Shown one piece after another: positions 43,568 to 51,658 of a stretch of DNA of 64,000 nucleotides (positions are counted from its first letter, which is position 1; each line of letters starts with the position of its first letter). The DNA comes from Mycolicibacterium neoaurum (lineage in GTDB: Bacteria > Actinomycetota > Actinomycetes > Mycobacteriales > Mycobacteriaceae), in NCBI RefSeq assembly GCF_036946495.1, contig NZ_JAQIIX010000002.1:806001-870000 (forward strand), in the 5' to 3' direction. Below the pieces are notes generated by a model. That model saw nothing but the letters and a program-made list of their open reading frames with translations. It did not search any database and was not told where the DNA came from. Position numbers and translations under genes: made by a program.

Positions 43568-44803
43568 TTAATCGGTCGGGTTGCAGAGTAGTTCGTGGAG
43601 TGCTTCGGCTGGTGTTTTCCAGCCCAGTGTCTGGCGGGGTCGGTTGTTGAGTTTGGTGGCGACGTAGTCGAGGTAGTCGGGGGGAAACACCGATAGGTCA
43701 GTGCCTTTGGCAAACCATTGGCGCAGCAGACCGTTGGTGTTTTCGTTGGTTCCGCGCTGCCATGGTGAGTGCGGGTCGCAGAAATAGATGTCGAGATCTG
43801 TCGCCTCAGCGATGGCCAGATGGTTGGCCAATTCGCTGCCCTGATCCCAGGTCAATGATTTACCCAGCAGCGCCGGCAACTGGCCCATCTTGGCCACGAT
43901 CGCCTCTTGCACGGTCGCCGCGGTGTGATCACCGGGCAGGTGCAACAAGAGGGTGAACCGGGTGCTGCGTTCCACCAGAGTGCCGATCGCCGACCCGGAG
44001 GCGGTGCTTCCGATGATCAGATCCCCCTCCCAGTGCCCGGGGATGGCGCGGTCCTCGACCTCGGCAGGCCGTTCACTGATGCTGACCATGCCAGGGATAC
44101 GTGCGCGGCGCTGCCCGGGTCGTCTGCGCGGGTGGCGTATCGCACGCCCGGTCCGCAGGTAGGTGTGCAGATCGCGCCGCAGATTGCCTTTGCCTTGGAC
44201 GTATATTGCCTGGTAGATCGCTTCGTGTGACACCCACATCTCCGCAATATCAGGGAAGTCCAGCCGCAACCGGGCAGCGATCTGGGCCGGACTGTGAAAC
44301 TCGTCGGTGAGTCGAGTCTGCACCACCTCACGCAGGGTCGTGCACAGATCCAGCTTGCGCGGCTTCGGTCGCGCGGCGCGGGTGACGCTGCGGTCGTGCG
44401 CGACAGTGGCCTTGTAGCGGGGACGCGGATCATGCCCACCGCGCCATGACGCACCGAAGCGATATCGGGACCGATAGCCCGTACGACCTCGGCATCCGCC
44501 GTTGACAGCGATCTCCCGCGAGATCATCGACGGCGCCCGGCCAAGGCGTTGAGCGATACACCGAATTGATTCTTTGGCCGCCACTCCTAACGCGATTTCC
44601 TCGCGCTCTTCAAAGGACAGTCGCGGCCGCCGGCGAGGTTGACCATCGGGTAACTGAGGTCTCACCCCGCCAGCATCGGCAAACCACCGCAAACCCGAGT
44701 TCAGCGACACGCCGACTGCCACAGCGGCTTCACTCACGATCAACCCGCTACGGATTTCCTCCCAGAACCGACGACGAAGACGAGACGATTTGGACGGGCG
44801 CAC
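43568..44803 (-). CDS. IS30-family transposase
   Basis: The 411-residue transposase has N-terminal helix-turn-helix regions (RRRFWEEIRSGLIVSEAAVAVG, in part, and the IS30 HTH SFEEREEIALGVAAKESIRC). The catalytic DDE triad is visible as D in GHWEGDLIIG, D in TWDQGSELANH, and E in RGTNENTNGLLRQ (the last with the IS30 N-E-N-x-N-G signature). C-terminal LNNRPRQTLGWKTPAEAL is typical of the family. Length matches full-size IS30 members, and no frameshift is seen. It would cut and join the element at the inverted repeats that flank it. Confidence 0.95.
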   Translation of the reverse strand: MRPSKSSRLRRRFWEEIRSGLIVSEAAVAVGVSLNSGLRWFADAGGVRPQLPDGQPRRRPRLSFEEREEIALGVAAKESIRCIAQRLGRAPSMISREIAVNGGCRGRTGYRSRYRFGASWRGGHDPRPRYKATVAHDRSVTRAARPKPRKLDLCTTLREVVQTRLTDEFHSPAQIAARLRLDFPDIAEMWVSHEAIYQAIYVQGKGNLRRDLHTYLRTGRAIRHPRRRPGQRRARIPGMVSISERPAEVEDRAIPGHWEGDLIIGSTASGSAIGTLVERSTRFTLLLHLPGDHTAATVQEAIVAKMGQLPALLGKSLTWDQGSELANHLAIAEATDLDIYFCDPHSPWQRGTNENTNGLLRQWFAKGTDLSVFPPDYLDYVATKLNNRPRQTLGWKTPAEALHELLCNPTD

Positions 44804-44822
44804 AACAGCTCCTCACAGGGAC

Positions 44823-44850
44823 CTGTTGCAACCACCCCTTGAAACCGCCC
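44823..44850 (-). repeat. Right inner inverted repeat of the IS30 element
   Basis: The reverse complement reads GGGCGGTTTCAAGGGGT, then G, then GTTGCAACAG, pairing with 43536-43563. It lies upstream of the transposase start and overlaps its probable promoter. Confidence 0.85.
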
Positions 44851-44888
44851 GGCGGAACCGTGTCATAAGTGGCCACTCGGCCAGAGAC

Positions 44889-46451
44889 CTAGTGGGCGAA
44901 GTGCCGGGCCCCGGTCAGGTACAGCGTGATCCCGGCGGCTGTGGCGGCGGCGGTCACCTCGTCATCACGCACCGAACCACCCGGGTGCACAACAGCTTTC
45001 ACCCCGGCATCGATCAGAGTCTGCAGCCCATCAGGGAACGGGAAGAACGCATCGGAGGAGGCCACCGCGCCCTGGGTGCGCTCCCCCGCCCGCTCGACGG
45101 CCAGCCGGGCGGCGTCCACCCGGTTGACCTGCCCCATGCCGACCCCGACGGTGGCGCCGTCCTTGGCGATCACGATCGCATTGGATTTGACTGCCCGGCC
45201 GGCCCGCCAGGCGAAGACCAGATCGGCCAGTGTCTGCGGATCGGCCGCCTCGCCGGTGGCCAGCGTCCAGTTGTTCGGATCGTCACCCTCGGCATCGAGG
45301 GCATCACGCTGCTGGACCAGCAGGCCACCACTGATCGGGCGCAACTCGGTGGCGGTGCCCTCGGGTTCACCGGCGACCAGGATGCGGATGTTCTTCTTCT
45401 TGGACAGCACCTCGACCGCGCCGGGCTCATACGCCGGCGCGACGATCACCTCGGTGAAGATATCGGCCACCGTTTCGGCCATCTCCACGCTGACGGTGGT
45501 ATTGGTGGCGATCACCCCGCCGAACGCCGAGAGCGGATCGCAGGCATGCGCCTTGGCATGCGCATCGGCGACCGACGTCGTCGACACCGCGATGCCACAG
45601 GGGTTGGCGTGCTTGATGATCGCCACACAGGTCTGCTCATGGTCGAACGCCGCGCGCCATGCCGCATCGGCATCGGTGTAGTTGTTGTAGGACATCTCCT
45701 TGCCGTGCAGCTGCTCGGCCTGGGCCAGGCCCGGCCAGGCCGAGGCGTCCCGGTAGAGGGCCGCGCGCTGATGCGGGTTCTCGCCGTAACGCAGCACTGC
45801 GGTGCGCCGCGAGGTGGACCCGACCCAACGCGGCAGGGCCGACGCATCGTCTTCGGGGGCCAGCACCGAGACCATCCAGCTCGCCACCGCGACGTCGTAC
45901 TCGGCGGTGTGCTGGAAGGCCAACGCGGCCAGCTTCTTCCGCTCGGCCAAGGTGAAGCCGCCATCGCGCACGGCGGCCAGCACACCGTCATAGCCGAGCG
46001 GGTCTACCACGACGGCCACGCTCGGGTGGTTCTTGGCCGCGGCGCGCACCATCGACGGGCCGCCGATGTCGATCTGCTCGACGCACTCGTCGGGCGCGGC
46101 GCCGGAGGCCACCGTCTCGCTGAACGGATACAGGTTCACCACGACGAGCTCGAACGGGGCGATCCCCAGCTCGGTCAGCGCGCTCTCGTGTTCGGGCTTG
46201 CGCAGGTCGGCCAGCAGACCGGCGTGCACCTTGGGGTGCAGTGTCTTGACCCGGCCGTCGAGCACCTCGGGGAAGCCGGTGACATCCTCGACCGGGGTCA
46301 CCGGAACACCGGCGTCGGCAATGGTTTTCGCGGTCGACCCGGTCGAGACAATGCTCACCCCCGCGGCGTGCAGCCCACGGGCGAGATCGGCCAGACCGGT
46401 CTTGTCGTACACACTGATCAACGCCCGCCGAATCGGCTTACGTTCGCTCAT
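44889..46451 (-). CDS. purH: Bifunctional AICAR transformylase/IMP cyclohydrolase
   Basis: PurH performs the last two steps of IMP synthesis: formyl transfer to AICAR and ring closure. The 520-residue protein has the N-terminal IMP cyclohydrolase (MGS-like) domain, with ALISVYDKTGLADLARGLH, STGSTAKTIADAGVPVTPVE and GGPSMVRAAAKNH. The C-terminal AICARFT domain carries ALRYGENPHQRAALYR, AIIKHANPCGIA (K-H catalytic pair) and DAFFPFPDGLQTLIDAG with GGSVRDDE. Its ATG overlaps the purN stop by four bases. The stop lies a few bases from the IS30 element. Confidence 0.97.
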   Translation of the reverse strand: MSERKPIRRALISVYDKTGLADLARGLHAAGVSIVSTGSTAKTIADAGVPVTPVEDVTGFPEVLDGRVKTLHPKVHAGLLADLRKPEHESALTELGIAPFELVVVNLYPFSETVASGAAPDECVEQIDIGGPSMVRAAAKNHPSVAVVVDPLGYDGVLAAVRDGGFTLAERKKLAALAFQHTAEYDVAVASWMVSVLAPEDDASALPRWVGSTSRRTAVLRYGENPHQRAALYRDASAWPGLAQAEQLHGKEMSYNNYTDADAAWRAAFDHEQTCVAIIKHANPCGIAVSTTSVADAHAKAHACDPLSAFGGVIATNTTVSVEMAETVADIFTEVIVAPAYEPGAVEVLSKKKNIRILVAGEPEGTATELRPISGGLLVQQRDALDAEGDDPNNWTLATGEAADPQTLADLVFAWRAGRAVKSNAIVIAKDGATVGVGMGQVNRVDAARLAVERAGERTQGAVASSDAFFPFPDGLQTLIDAGVKAVVHPGGSVRDDEVTAAATAAGITLYLTGARHFAH

Positions 46452-47080
46452 CCCAGGATTGCCTTTCGTCCGCTCCAGGTCAGGCCGCGCGTCGCCAGCG
46501 CGGCCAGCACGTCCACCAACAACGCCCGTTCGGCGGTCTTGATGCGCTCGTGCAAGGTCTCTTCGGTGTCATCGTCGCGTACCGGTACCGCCTGCTGCGC
46601 CAGGATCGGCCCGGTGTCCACCCCGGAGTCCACCAGGTGCACGGTGCACCCGCTCACCCGCACCCCGTGCTCCAGGGCGTCGGCGACGGCGTGGGCGCCG
46701 GGAAACGCGGGCAGCAACGCCGGATGGGTGTTGACCACCCGGCCGTGGAAGCGCTCGAGGAACTGCGGTCCCAGGATCTTCATGAACCCTGCACTGACCA
46801 CCAGATCGGGCTCGTGCTCGGCGACAGCCGCGGTGAGCGCGGCATCCCAGGCGCTCCTGTCGGCATGATCGCCGACGCGCAGCCGGAACGACGGGAGTCC
46901 GGCGTCCTCGGCGATCTGCAGCGCCGGACAGGTCCGGTCGGTCCCGACGGCGACGACGCGCGCCGGGTAGTCGCCGACCGCGGCGCGCACCAGTGCCTCG
47001 AGCAGGGAACCGGTCCCCGACGCCAGCACCACCAGCCGAGCCGGTGCGCTGGGCGGCACTCGGAACGGTGGCTGCGACAC
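46448..47080 (-). CDS. purN: Phosphoribosylglycinamide formyltransferase
   Basis: PurN formylates GAR with 10-formyl-THF, the third step of purine synthesis. The 210-residue protein has VVLASGTGSLLEAL at the substrate phosphate site, and the catalytic residues in MKILGPQFLERFHGRVVNTHPALLPAFPG (in part: VVNTHPALLPAFPG with the His), and HLVDSGVDTGPI with the Asp. GTG 47080 is the start; the frame is open beyond it but overlaps perM. It is 10 bases from perM and overlaps purH by four, so perM-purN-purH is one transcript. Confidence 0.95.
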   Translation of the reverse strand: MSQPPFRVPPSAPARLVVLASGTGSLLEALVRAAVGDYPARVVAVGTDRTCPALQIAEDAGLPSFRLRVGDHADRSAWDAALTAAVAEHEPDLVVSAGFMKILGPQFLERFHGRVVNTHPALLPAFPGAHAVADALEHGVRVSGCTVHLVDSGVDTGPILAQQAVPVRDDDTEETLHERIKTAERALLVDVLAALATRGLTWSGRKAILG

Positions 47081-47090
47081 GCGCAGCAGC

Positions 47091-48584
47091 CTAGTCGTCC
47101 TGCTCGCGTCGCTTTTCGGCGACCACGTCGGGAATGTCACCGTCGACCATGAAGTGTTCCTCGGGATCCAGCAGCGGGTCGTCGTCACCGGGGGCCGGTG
47201 CCTCGACGATCTCGGCGTCGAGATAGTCGGGGTCGCCGAGCACCTTGTCGTCATGGACCGCGAAGTCACGGACCGCGGAGTCATCGATCTCGGCATCGAT
47301 GATCACCTCGGCGTCGATGACATCGTCGGGATGCTCGGAACGCCATTCGCCGTCGACGATGACCTCGGTGATCGCGTCCTCGTCGACGGGGTCTGGTTCG
47401 GGAGCGGGAACGGGTTTCACCGGCTTGGGTCGCCGTGTCAGGCCGCCTGCCATGACCACGGTCAGCCCGCCGATCACGGTGAACCACAGGAATACAGCCG
47501 GACCGAAGGTGGTCTGGTCTACCCCGACGTCACCGAAGTTGCCCAGCCGACCGCCGCCGGCATAACCGAGCAGTGCCATGGTCAGCGCTGCGGCCGCCGC
47601 GGCGACGCCGAGCTTGGCCAGCGCGATCGGCCATGGTGCGGGGCGGCGGGCGCACTGCTGCCCCAACGCGACGGCCGCCACGGCCGCCACGATCAGCAGC
47701 GCCACCCAGACCGGGCCGAGCGGTGGCGTCGGCAACGCTGCCAGCACCGGTACCGCCGGGATGTCACCACCCAGCACGGTGAACGAGCTGAATGTCGCCA
47801 GCCCGATGTGGGCGCTGGAACCGACGGCCACGGCCGCCGTGCCCACCAGCACGTTCGGGATGTACAGCACTGAAAGCAGGGCGAGGCTCAGCTGACCGAA
47901 CATCGAGTCGGTGATCCCGAAGAGGTCGTGCATGGTTCCCCAGTGCACGACGATCGAGCCGACGGCCACCACACCGCACAGTCCGAGCAGGGCGAGCACA
48001 CCGGTGGCCGCGGCGCGCAGCGCCTCGGGCAGCCAGCGCGGTAGCCACGGCAGGCCGGCCAGGCGTCCGGTCATTCCGACGCCGACCAGCACACCGAAGA
48101 GGTGCACCAGGAAGACGCCGGCGAAGGCACGCGTCGCGTCGGGCGTCTGCAGCTGGGTGATGACCGAGGATGCGTCGTGGATCACGGCCAGCGCGATCGC
48201 CGCGATGAGCAGCGGTCCGCCGAGCGCCGAGGCCGCCACCCAGCGGATGACGAACCACGACGATCGCGCCGAGGCGGCCGCGGTGGTGCGCGCGGTGGCC
48301 CACACCATCAGCAGGACCGGCAGCAGCGGCATCACGCCGAGCTCCCGGCCGCCGATCGACACCGGGACCTGGTGCACACCGAGCCACATGCTGGCGATGG
48401 CGCCGAACGCGCCGGTCATATCGCTGTTGGCAATCAACAGCTGCAGCAGCGTGATCGCGGCGATGATGCCCAGCGCGGCAACCGACGGCCCGAACGCCAC
48501 CCGCAGCAGGTCACGGGCCTGCCGGGTGCCGACCGATCGGTTGTCCACTAGCTGGGTCGCTCCTCGCACGCTGGTATCACGCAT
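47091..48584 (-). CDS. perM: Polytopic membrane protein PerM (DUF6350, Rv0955-like)
   Basis: The 497-residue protein has about ten hydrophobic helices in the first 390 residues and an acidic cytoplasmic C-terminal tail rich in Asp and Glu (DAEVIIDAEIDD and similar). From memory, PerM is needed for persistence and for cell division under stress in M. tuberculosis, affecting FtsB stability. ATG 48584 was chosen; GTG 48608 would add eight residues. It lies upstream of purN-purH in the conserved order and 36 bases from the 34 kDa antigen gene. Confidence 0.82.
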   Translation of the reverse strand: MRDTSVRGATQLVDNRSVGTRQARDLLRVAFGPSVAALGIIAAITLLQLLIANSDMTGAFGAIASMWLGVHQVPVSIGGRELGVMPLLPVLLMVWATARTTAAASARSSWFVIRWVAASALGGPLLIAAIALAVIHDASSVITQLQTPDATRAFAGVFLVHLFGVLVGVGMTGRLAGLPWLPRWLPEALRAAATGVLALLGLCGVVAVGSIVVHWGTMHDLFGITDSMFGQLSLALLSVLYIPNVLVGTAAVAVGSSAHIGLATFSSFTVLGGDIPAVPVLAALPTPPLGPVWVALLIVAAVAAVALGQQCARRPAPWPIALAKLGVAAAAAALTMALLGYAGGGRLGNFGDVGVDQTTFGPAVFLWFTVIGGLTVVMAGGLTRRPKPVKPVPAPEPDPVDEDAITEVIVDGEWRSEHPDDVIDAEVIIDAEIDDSAVRDFAVHDDKVLGDPDYLDAEIVEAPAPGDDDPLLDPEEHFMVDGDIPDVVAEKRREQDD

Positions 48585-48620
48585 GCCCGATCCCCGCTGC
48601 CCGGGCACGCGACGCCCAGA

Positions 48621-49499
48621 CTACGACGACGGCGGCCCGGATTGCGGCGTGGACTCGGACTGCGTGGGCGGTGTCGGCGATTGGGTCGGCACCGCGGTGG
48701 TCGGCGCTGACGATCCCTGCTGCTGCGGCTGTCCGAAGGCCGGGAAACCGGTAGGCGGGGTGGGCGGTCCGGAGTGCCCACCCGCGGCGTGCGAGTCGGT
48801 GTTGGCGTCGCTGTAGGAACCGGCCGATCCGGCACCGGAGAAACCGCCGGTGGACGGGCCGCCGGGGTAGGAGCCGTACGGCGTCGGATAGCCCGGACGC
48901 TGCTGGGGCTGGCCGTACTGCTGGGGCTGCCCGTAACCGTAGGGAGGCTGACCGTACTGGCCATAGGGCTGCTCATAGCGCGGCTTGGGCGCCGGCGGGG
49001 TGAGCACCTCGGCGTCGAACAGCAGTGCCGCGATCGCCGCACCGGCCTGGAACAGCGTGGTGGCGATGATCAGGTACAGCCCCCAGCCGATCGACAGACC
49101 GGTCGGGGCGTTGATGACCTCGGAGAGCACCAGCAAGAAGGACAGCGTGGCTACCACGGCCACCAGGCCCGCCCGTGTCTTCTGCTTGGGCAGCAGGCCG
49201 ATGGCGGCCAGCAGAGCGGCCAGCACCGACGCCGCGACGGCGAGGCCGAGGCCCGGGGTGCTGCCGCTGGCACTGCCGAACTGCGGGAAATCGGAGTTGC
49301 TGATGGTCAGCAGCGGTCCGAAGTTGAAGACGTAGGTGCCCAGACCGAACACCGCCACCGCCGCGCTCAGGTACGCGGGCAGCTTGCTGGGTCCGGTCTG
49401 CTCGGGCTCCCCTACCTTGCCGAACTGCTGCGTCGGCGCGATGTACTGGTTGCCCTGCTGTGCAGGCGAATATCCGGGGCTACCGGGTGGGTAGGTCAT
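48621..49499 (-). CDS. 34 kDa antigen family membrane protein (DUF5336, Rv0954-like)
   Basis: The 292-residue protein starts at ATG 49499 with AGGAG. It has a short Gln/Pro-rich cytoplasmic N-terminus, four membrane helices (about 41-62, 80-100, 108-128 and 135-160) and a long C-terminal tail of Tyr/Gln/Pro/Gly repeats (YGQPPYGYGQPQQYGQPQQ) and Ser/Thr/Pro. This is the serologically known 34 kDa antigenic protein family of mycobacteria. The repeated PYGQ-type tail resembles those of division-associated mycobacterial membrane proteins. Biochemical role unknown. Confidence 0.85.
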   Translation of the reverse strand: MTYPPGSPGYSPAQQGNQYIAPTQQFGKVGEPEQTGPSKLPAYLSAAVAVFGLGTYVFNFGPLLTISNSDFPQFGSASGSTPGLGLAVAASVLAALLAAIGLLPKQKTRAGLVAVVATLSFLLVLSEVINAPTGLSIGWGLYLIIATTLFQAGAAIAALLFDAEVLTPPAPKPRYEQPYGQYGQPPYGYGQPQQYGQPQQRPGYPTPYGSYPGGPSTGGFSGAGSAGSYSDANTDSHAAGGHSGPPTPPTGFPAFGQPQQQGSSAPTTAVPTQSPTPPTQSESTPQSGPPSS

Positions 49500-49555
49500 G
49501 ACTCTCCTGTGTGGGCGATTTCGACCCACGCTAGCGCACCGGCCTGGGAGCCGGC

Positions 49556-50695
49556 TCAGGCCGATACGAGCACCGGGCTGTCGGCGACCGCACTCTCGGA
49601 GGCCTCGATTTCGCGGACGAGCGGCAGCACTTTGGCGCCGAAGTACTCGATTTCCTCCTGGAAGTGGAGGAACCCGCCGAGGATCAGGTCGACGCCGCGC
49701 TTGCGGTAGGCGGCGATGCGTTCGGCGATCTGTTCGGGGGTGCCGATGAGCTGGGTCCGGAATCCGTCGTTGTACTGGACCAGGTCCTCGAAGGAGGAAT
49801 CGGCCCACATGCCCTTCTTGTCCCCGGTGGAGTTTCCGGCCTGCTGGACCGCCGACCGGAATCCCTCGACGGCCGGCGTGTTGGCCTTGGCGATGATCTC
49901 CCGCAGGGTCTCCTTCGCTTCCTTCTCCGTGTCCCGCGCGATGATGAATCCGTTGAGGCCGACCTTGACTTCGCGACCGGCGTTGCGGGCGTGGTCGCGC
50001 ACCTCGACGACCTGCTCAGTGATGCCGTCGAAATCCTTTCCGTTGGAGAAGTACCAGTCCGCGTAATAGCCGCCGTTGCGCCGGGCGGCGGTGGAGTTGC
50101 CGCCCTGGAACAGTTCCGGGTTGGGCCGGGCCGGGGTGTTCAGCGGTTTGGGCTTGAGGGTGAAATCGTGGATGCGGTAGAAGTCACCACGGAAATCCAC
50201 ATCGTCCTCGGTCCAGATCTTGCGCAGCACCTGCAGGAATTCCGCGCTGCGTCGGTAGCGCTCGTCGTGTTCGAGCCACGGCTCGCCCAGATGGGTGAAC
50301 TCGTCCTTGAACCATCCGGAGACGACGTTGACCGCGAACCGGCCGCCGGAGAGTTGGTCGGCGGTGGCACCGAGTTTGGCCAGCACTGCCGGTTGCCACA
50401 GGCCGGGGTGGACGGCCGCGATCACCTTGAGGCGCTCGGTGGCCAGCAACAGCGCGAGGCTGAAGCTCGTCGACTCGTGCTGGTACTCCGCCCCGTAGCT
50501 GGCCTCGTAGCGGACCTGGGACAGCGCGTACTCAAAACCGTTGTTCTCCGCGGTCTGGGCCAGCTTCTTGTTGTACTCGTAGTTCCAGTCGGTGCGCTGC
50601 TCGATATCGCTGGTGACCAGGCCACCGCTGACGTTGGGCACCCAGTAGGCGAACGTGGTGTGATCGGCGATGCGTTCGGTCGTCATGGTTGCCAT
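49556..50695 (-). CDS. sfnG: FMNH2-dependent dimethylsulfone monooxygenase
   Basis: SfnG oxidises dimethylsulfone to methanesulfinate so that its sulfur can be used. The 379-residue luciferase-fold protein matches it closely: FAYWVPNVSGGLVTSDIEQR, FEYALSQVRYEASYGAEYQH, LSGGRFAVNVVSGWFKDEF and HLGEPWLEHDERYRR. The C-terminal GGFLHFQEEIEYFG is also family-specific. A reduced-flavin supplying reductase is not adjacent, and no other sulfone genes are near. It lies between the Rv0954- and Rv0953c-like genes, where M. tuberculosis has nothing comparable that I recall. ATG 50695 or 50686 could start it. Confidence 0.88.
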   Translation of the reverse strand: MATMTTERIADHTTFAYWVPNVSGGLVTSDIEQRTDWNYEYNKKLAQTAENNGFEYALSQVRYEASYGAEYQHESTSFSLALLLATERLKVIAAVHPGLWQPAVLAKLGATADQLSGGRFAVNVVSGWFKDEFTHLGEPWLEHDERYRRSAEFLQVLRKIWTEDDVDFRGDFYRIHDFTLKPKPLNTPARPNPELFQGGNSTAARRNGGYYADWYFSNGKDFDGITEQVVEVRDHARNAGREVKVGLNGFIIARDTEKEAKETLREIIAKANTPAVEGFRSAVQQAGNSTGDKKGMWADSSFEDLVQYNDGFRTQLIGTPEQIAERIAAYRKRGVDLILGGFLHFQEEIEYFGAKVLPLVREIEASESAVADSPVLVSA

Positions 50696-50777
50696 GGCAG
50701 CATTCCGGGCCCTCGCCCGTCACCGGTAAGGATCGTGCTGAGCGTAATGATCGGGCGTCGGCCTTGCGCCGACGGAC

Positions 50778-50791
50778 TAGAACACGTTCTA
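50778..50791 (+). promoter_or_regulatory. KstR box upstream of the LLM oxidoreductase
   Basis: TAGAACACGTTCTA fits the KstR consensus TnnAACnnGTTnnA at every fixed position and is a perfect 6+2+6 inverted repeat. It ends nine bases before ATG 50801. KstR represses cholesterol-catabolism genes in actinobacteria until a steroid CoA-ester binds it, so this gene is probably in its regulon. Confidence 0.75.
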
Positions 50792-50800
50792 ATTCTGGTC

Positions 50801-51649
50801 ATGGACTACGGGCTCGTTCTCTTCACCAGTGACCGCGGCATCGCCCCGGCAGCTGCGGCCAAGCTGGCCGATGACCACGGCTTCACCACCTTCTACGTGC
50901 CTGAGCACACCCACATCCCGATCAAGCGCCAAGCCGCGCACCCCACCACCGGTGATGAATCGCTGCCCGACGACCGGTACATGCGCACCCTGGATCCGTG
51001 GGTGTCACTGGGCACCGCCGCGGCGGTCACCAGCCGGGTGCGACTGTCCACCGCGGTCGCGCTGCCCGTCGAGCATGATCCGATCACGCTGGCCAAGTCG
51101 ATCGCGACGTTGGATCACCTCTCCGGCGGCCGGGTCAGCCTGGGTGTCGGATTCGGTTGGAACACTGACGAATTGGCCGATCACAAGGTTCCGCCGGGGC
51201 GGCGGCGCACCATGCTGCGCGAGTACCTGGAGGCGATGCGCGCACTGTGGACGCAGGAGGAGGCGGAGTACGACGGCGAATTCGTCAACTTCGGCCCGTC
51301 CTGGGCGTGGCCCAAGCCGGTGCAGTCGCATATCCCGGTGCTGGTCGGGGCCGCGGGCACCGAGAAGAACTTCAAGTGGATCGCCCGATCGGCCGATGGG
51401 TGGATCACCACCCCGCGCGATTTCACCATCGACGAGCCGGTCAAGCTGCTGCAGGACACCTGGGCCGCTGCCGACCGGGACGGTGCCCCGCAGATCGTTG
51501 CATTGGACTTCAAGCCCGATCCCGAAAAGCTGGCCCACTGGCGGGATCTCGGGGTCACCGAGGTGCTGTTCGGCCTGCCGGACAAATCCGAGGCCGAGGT
51601 CGGCGCCTATGTGGAGCGGCTGGCCGGGAAGCTCGCCCAGCTGGTGTGA
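50801..51649 (+). CDS. LLM-class F420-dependent oxidoreductase (Rv0953c-like)
   Basis: The 282-residue TIM-barrel protein has DYGLVLFTSDRGIAPAAAAK, FYVPEHTHIPIKRQ, LDPWVSLGTAAAVTSRVRLS and VSLGVGFGWNTDELADHKV, all typical of mycobacterial F420-dependent LLM enzymes. The substrate is unknown. A perfect KstR box directly upstream implies a place in steroid metabolism, for example reduction of a CoA-ester or ketone intermediate. It is divergent from the dimethylsulfone monooxygenase and convergent with the thiolase-like gene. Confidence 0.85.
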   Translation: MDYGLVLFTSDRGIAPAAAAKLADDHGFTTFYVPEHTHIPIKRQAAHPTTGDESLPDDRYMRTLDPWVSLGTAAAVTSRVRLSTAVALPVEHDPITLAKSIATLDHLSGGRVSLGVGFGWNTDELADHKVPPGRRRTMLREYLEAMRALWTQEEAEYDGEFVNFGPSWAWPKPVQSHIPVLVGAAGTEKNFKWIARSADGWITTPRDFTIDEPVKLLQDTWAAADRDGAPQIVALDFKPDPEKLAHWRDLGVTEVLFGLPDKSEAEVGAYVERLAGKLAQLV

Positions 51650-51658
51650 GCAAGCGGG

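Larger units (their letters stand above)
43512..44874. mobile_element. IS30-family insertion sequence, complete
   Basis: The element spans about 1.36 kb with one transposase on the minus strand. A 28-base terminal inverted repeat with one mismatch (43536-43563 against 44823-44850) is extended outward by imperfect matching sequence through GGCCACTT (43512-43519) and its counterpart (44867-44874); further outward CCGAG matches on both sides. The exact ends and any short target duplication are therefore uncertain by a few bases. It landed a few bases downstream of the purH stop and shortly after the esterase gene, harming neither. Both ends and the transposase look intact, so it may be mobile. 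Confidence 0.85.
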
